Source: Actinomycetes bacterium (lineage in GTDB: Bacteria; Actinomycetota; Actinomycetes; Actinomycetales; Cellulomonadaceae). From it: DNA of 5,037 bases. The notes beneath the pieces are model-generated. The model had not been told where the DNA came from. It made no database searches and saw nothing but the letters and a program-made list of their open reading frames with translations. The stretch covers positions 1 through 5,037 of the forward strand of contig JAJYTJ010000225.1 in assembly GCA_021793115.1 (NCBI GenBank), read 5' to 3'. Made by a program: the position numbers and the translations under genes. Below, in pieces: positions 3,676 through 5,037 of this stretch; position 1 is the first letter of the stretch, and each line of letters starts with the position of its first letter.

Positions 3676-5037
3676 ATGGCAGCGCGGGACGGTTCCGACT
3701 TCGTCCACCTGCACGTGCACACCGAGTACTCGATGCTCGACGGCGCCGCCAAGATCGGCGACCTCGTCGCCGAGGTGGCGCGGCACGGTCAGACCGCGGT
3801 GGCCATGACCGACCACGGCTACCTGTTCGGCGCGTTCGAGTTCTGGAGCAAGGCCCGGGCGGCGGGCCTCAAGCCGATCATCGGCCTCGAGGCGTACGTC
3901 ACGCCCGGGACCAGCCGCTTCGACCGGACGCTCGTGCGCTGGGGCGACGAGAGCCAGCGGAACGACGACGTCTCGGCGCGCGGCGCGTACACGCACCTGA
4001 CCCTGTGGGCACGGGACAACGAGGGGCTCCACAACCTCTTCCGGCTCGGGTCGCTGGCGTCGCTCGAGGGCCAGATGGGCAAGTGGCCGCGGATGGACCT
4101 CGACCTGCTCCAGCGGTACAGCGGCGGGCTGTCGGCCGGCACGGCCTGCCCGTCGGGAGAGGTGCAGACCCGGCTTCGCCTGGGGCAGCGCGACCAGGCG
4201 GTGCGTGCCCTCGGCGAGCTGCAGGACGTGTTCGGCAAGGAGAACGTCTACGTCGAGCTGATGGACCACGGCGCCGAGATCGAGACCCGCGTCGCCAAGG
4301 ACCTCATCCTGCTCGCCCGGGATCTGGGTGCGCCGCTGCTGGCCACCAACGACTCGCACTACGTGCGGCCCGAGAACCACAGCTCGCACGACGCGCTGCT
4401 GTGCATCAACTCGGGGTCCACGCTGGCTGACCCCGACCGGTTCCGGTTCGACGGCGACGGCTACCACGTGCGGTCGAGCGAGGACATGCGGCGGCTGTTC
4501 GCCGAGGTGCCCGAGGCCTGCGACGCGACGCTGCGCCTCGCGGAGCAGTGCGACGTCAGCTTCGACACCAAGGCGAACTACATGCCGCGGTTCCCGTGCC
4601 CGCCCGGCGAGGACGAGACGAGCTGGTTCGTCAAGGAGGTGGAGCGCGGCCTGCACGCGCGCTACCCGCAGGGGGTGCCCGACGAGGCCCGGCGGCAGGC
4701 GGAGTACGAGACCGGCGTCATCACGCAGATGGGGTTCCCGGGGTACTTCCTCGTCGTGGCCGACTTCATCAACTGGGCGAAGGACAACGGCATCCGGGTG
4801 GGACCCGGTCGCGGCTCCGGCGCGGGCTCGATCGCCGCGTACGCGATGCGGATCACGGACCTCGACCCGCTGCAGCACGGCCTGATCTTCGAGCGGTTCC
4901 TCAACCCCGAGCGCATCTCGATGCCCGACATCGACGTCGACTTCGACGACCGCCGCCGGGGCGACGTCATCCGGTACGTCACCGAGAAGTACGGCGAGGA
5001 CCGGGTCGCGCAGATCGTCACCTACGGCACCATCAAG
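3676..5037 (+). CDS. dnaE: DNA polymerase III alpha subunit DnaE1 (5' part; cut by the window end)
   Basis: The first 454 codons are open to the last base. Full-length actinobacterial DnaE1 has about 1,180 residues, so over 700 are missing. The N-terminal PHP domain is intact: [16 protein letters not shown] (11-26), MTDHG (44-48), IIGLEAY (68-74), YTHLTL (105-110), [16 protein letters not shown] (156-171) and ATNDSHYV (223-230). It shows all nine expected metal ligands: H13, H15, D22, H47, E72, H107, C158, D226 and H228. The polymerase domain begins with [12 protein letters not shown] (374-385) and the catalytic PDIDVDFD motif with D418 and D420. It is the main replicative polymerase, acting with the beta clamp and clamp loader. 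Close similarity to mycobacterial DnaE1, including WGDESQ and KWPRMD stretches, supports DnaE1 rather than the mutagenic DnaE2. The ATG is favoured by the -10 element 7 nt upstream. Confidence 0.97.
   Translation, partial: MAARDGSDFVHLHVHTEYSMLDGAAKIGDLVAEVARHGQTAVAMTDHGYLFGAFEFWSKARAAGLKPIIGLEAYVTPGTSRFDRTLVRWGDESQRNDDVSARGAYTHLTLWARDNEGLHNLFRLGSLASLEGQMGKWPRMDLDLLQRYSGGLSAGTACPSGEVQTRLRLGQRDQAVRALGELQDVFGKENVYVELMDHGAEIETRVAKDLILLARDLGAPLLATNDSHYVRPENHSSHDALLCINSGSTLADPDRFRFDGDGYHVRSSEDMRRLFAEVPEACDATLRLAEQCDVSFDTKANYMPRFPCPPGEDETSWFVKEVERGLHARYPQGVPDEARRQAEYETGVITQMGFPGYFLVVADFINWAKDNGIRVGPGRGSGAGSIAAYAMRITDLDPLQHGLIFERFLNPERISMPDIDVDFDDRRRGDVIRYVTEKYGEDRVAQIVTYGTIK

Noticed and set aside
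2467..4878. Open frame of about 800 codons on the minus strand
   Set aside because: It runs opposite to lspA, the rluD-like gene and dnaE, all with clear family motifs. In DNA this GC-rich, stop codons are rare in shadow frames. The translation is Arg/His/Val-rich with no recognisable domain.
4005..4885. Plus-strand open frames of 141 and 185 codons within dnaE
   Set aside because: They lie in other frames inside the conserved PHP and polymerase coding sequence. The Arg/Ala/Pro-rich translations show no motifs.
1..5037. Search for an undescribed multi-gene system, mobile element, CRISPR array, toxin-antitoxin pair or tRNA
   Set aside because: All coding space is filled by conserved core genes in a known order. 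There are no terminal inverted repeats, transposase motifs, spaced direct repeats or cloverleaf sequences, and the base composition looks even throughout.

Overview
The window is a stretch of very GC-rich chromosome, almost certainly from an actinobacterium. Codon third positions are nearly all G or C, GTG starts are common, and the proteins resemble actinobacterial family members. The gene order and the DivIVA and DnaE sequences suggest Micrococcales, perhaps close to Cellulomonas; that placement is an impression from the protein sequences, not a search result. All genes lie on the plus strand. They form the downstream flank of the division and cell-wall (dcw) cluster, the part that normally follows ftsZ.

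Layout: 1-321 is the 3' part of sepF (FtsZ membrane anchor). 340-624 is a YggT/YlmG membrane protein. 625-776 is an intergenic region with a candidate promoter and a ribosome binding site. 777-1448 is divIVA (wag31), the polar growth scaffold. 1449-1557 holds a strong hairpin terminator followed directly by a well-formed promoter. 1558-2013 is a TraR/DksA-type C4 zinc-finger regulator. 2034-2669 is lspA (lipoprotein signal peptidase). 2677-3612 is an RluA/RluD-family pseudouridine synthase. 3613-3675 holds a hairpin and a -10 element. 3676-5037 is the first 454 codons of dnaE (replicative DNA polymerase III alpha), cut by the window end.

The genes fall into three or four transcription units. 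sepF and yggT belong to the end of the dcw cluster. divIVA has its own promoter and is closed by a strong terminator. The dksA-like gene has its own promoter, and lspA-rluD are 7 nt apart and coupled. dnaE appears to start from its own -10 element. Together these genes cover septum placement and polar growth (SepF, YggT, DivIVA), transcription control (DksA-like), lipoprotein maturation (LspA), RNA modification (RluD-like) and replication (DnaE).

I see no mobile element, CRISPR array, tRNA, rRNA or unknown multi-gene system. All coding sequence is accounted for by known families. What merits a second look is regulatory fine structure. -10 elements sit exactly where leaderless mRNAs would begin at lspA and dnaE, and a similarly placed one precedes a four-codon ATG mini-ORF ahead of divIVA. 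A 15-bp terminator abuts a TTGTGC-N17-TACAGT promoter. The DksA-like protein has a slightly altered tip motif, and LspA carries a repetitive Pro/Glu tail.
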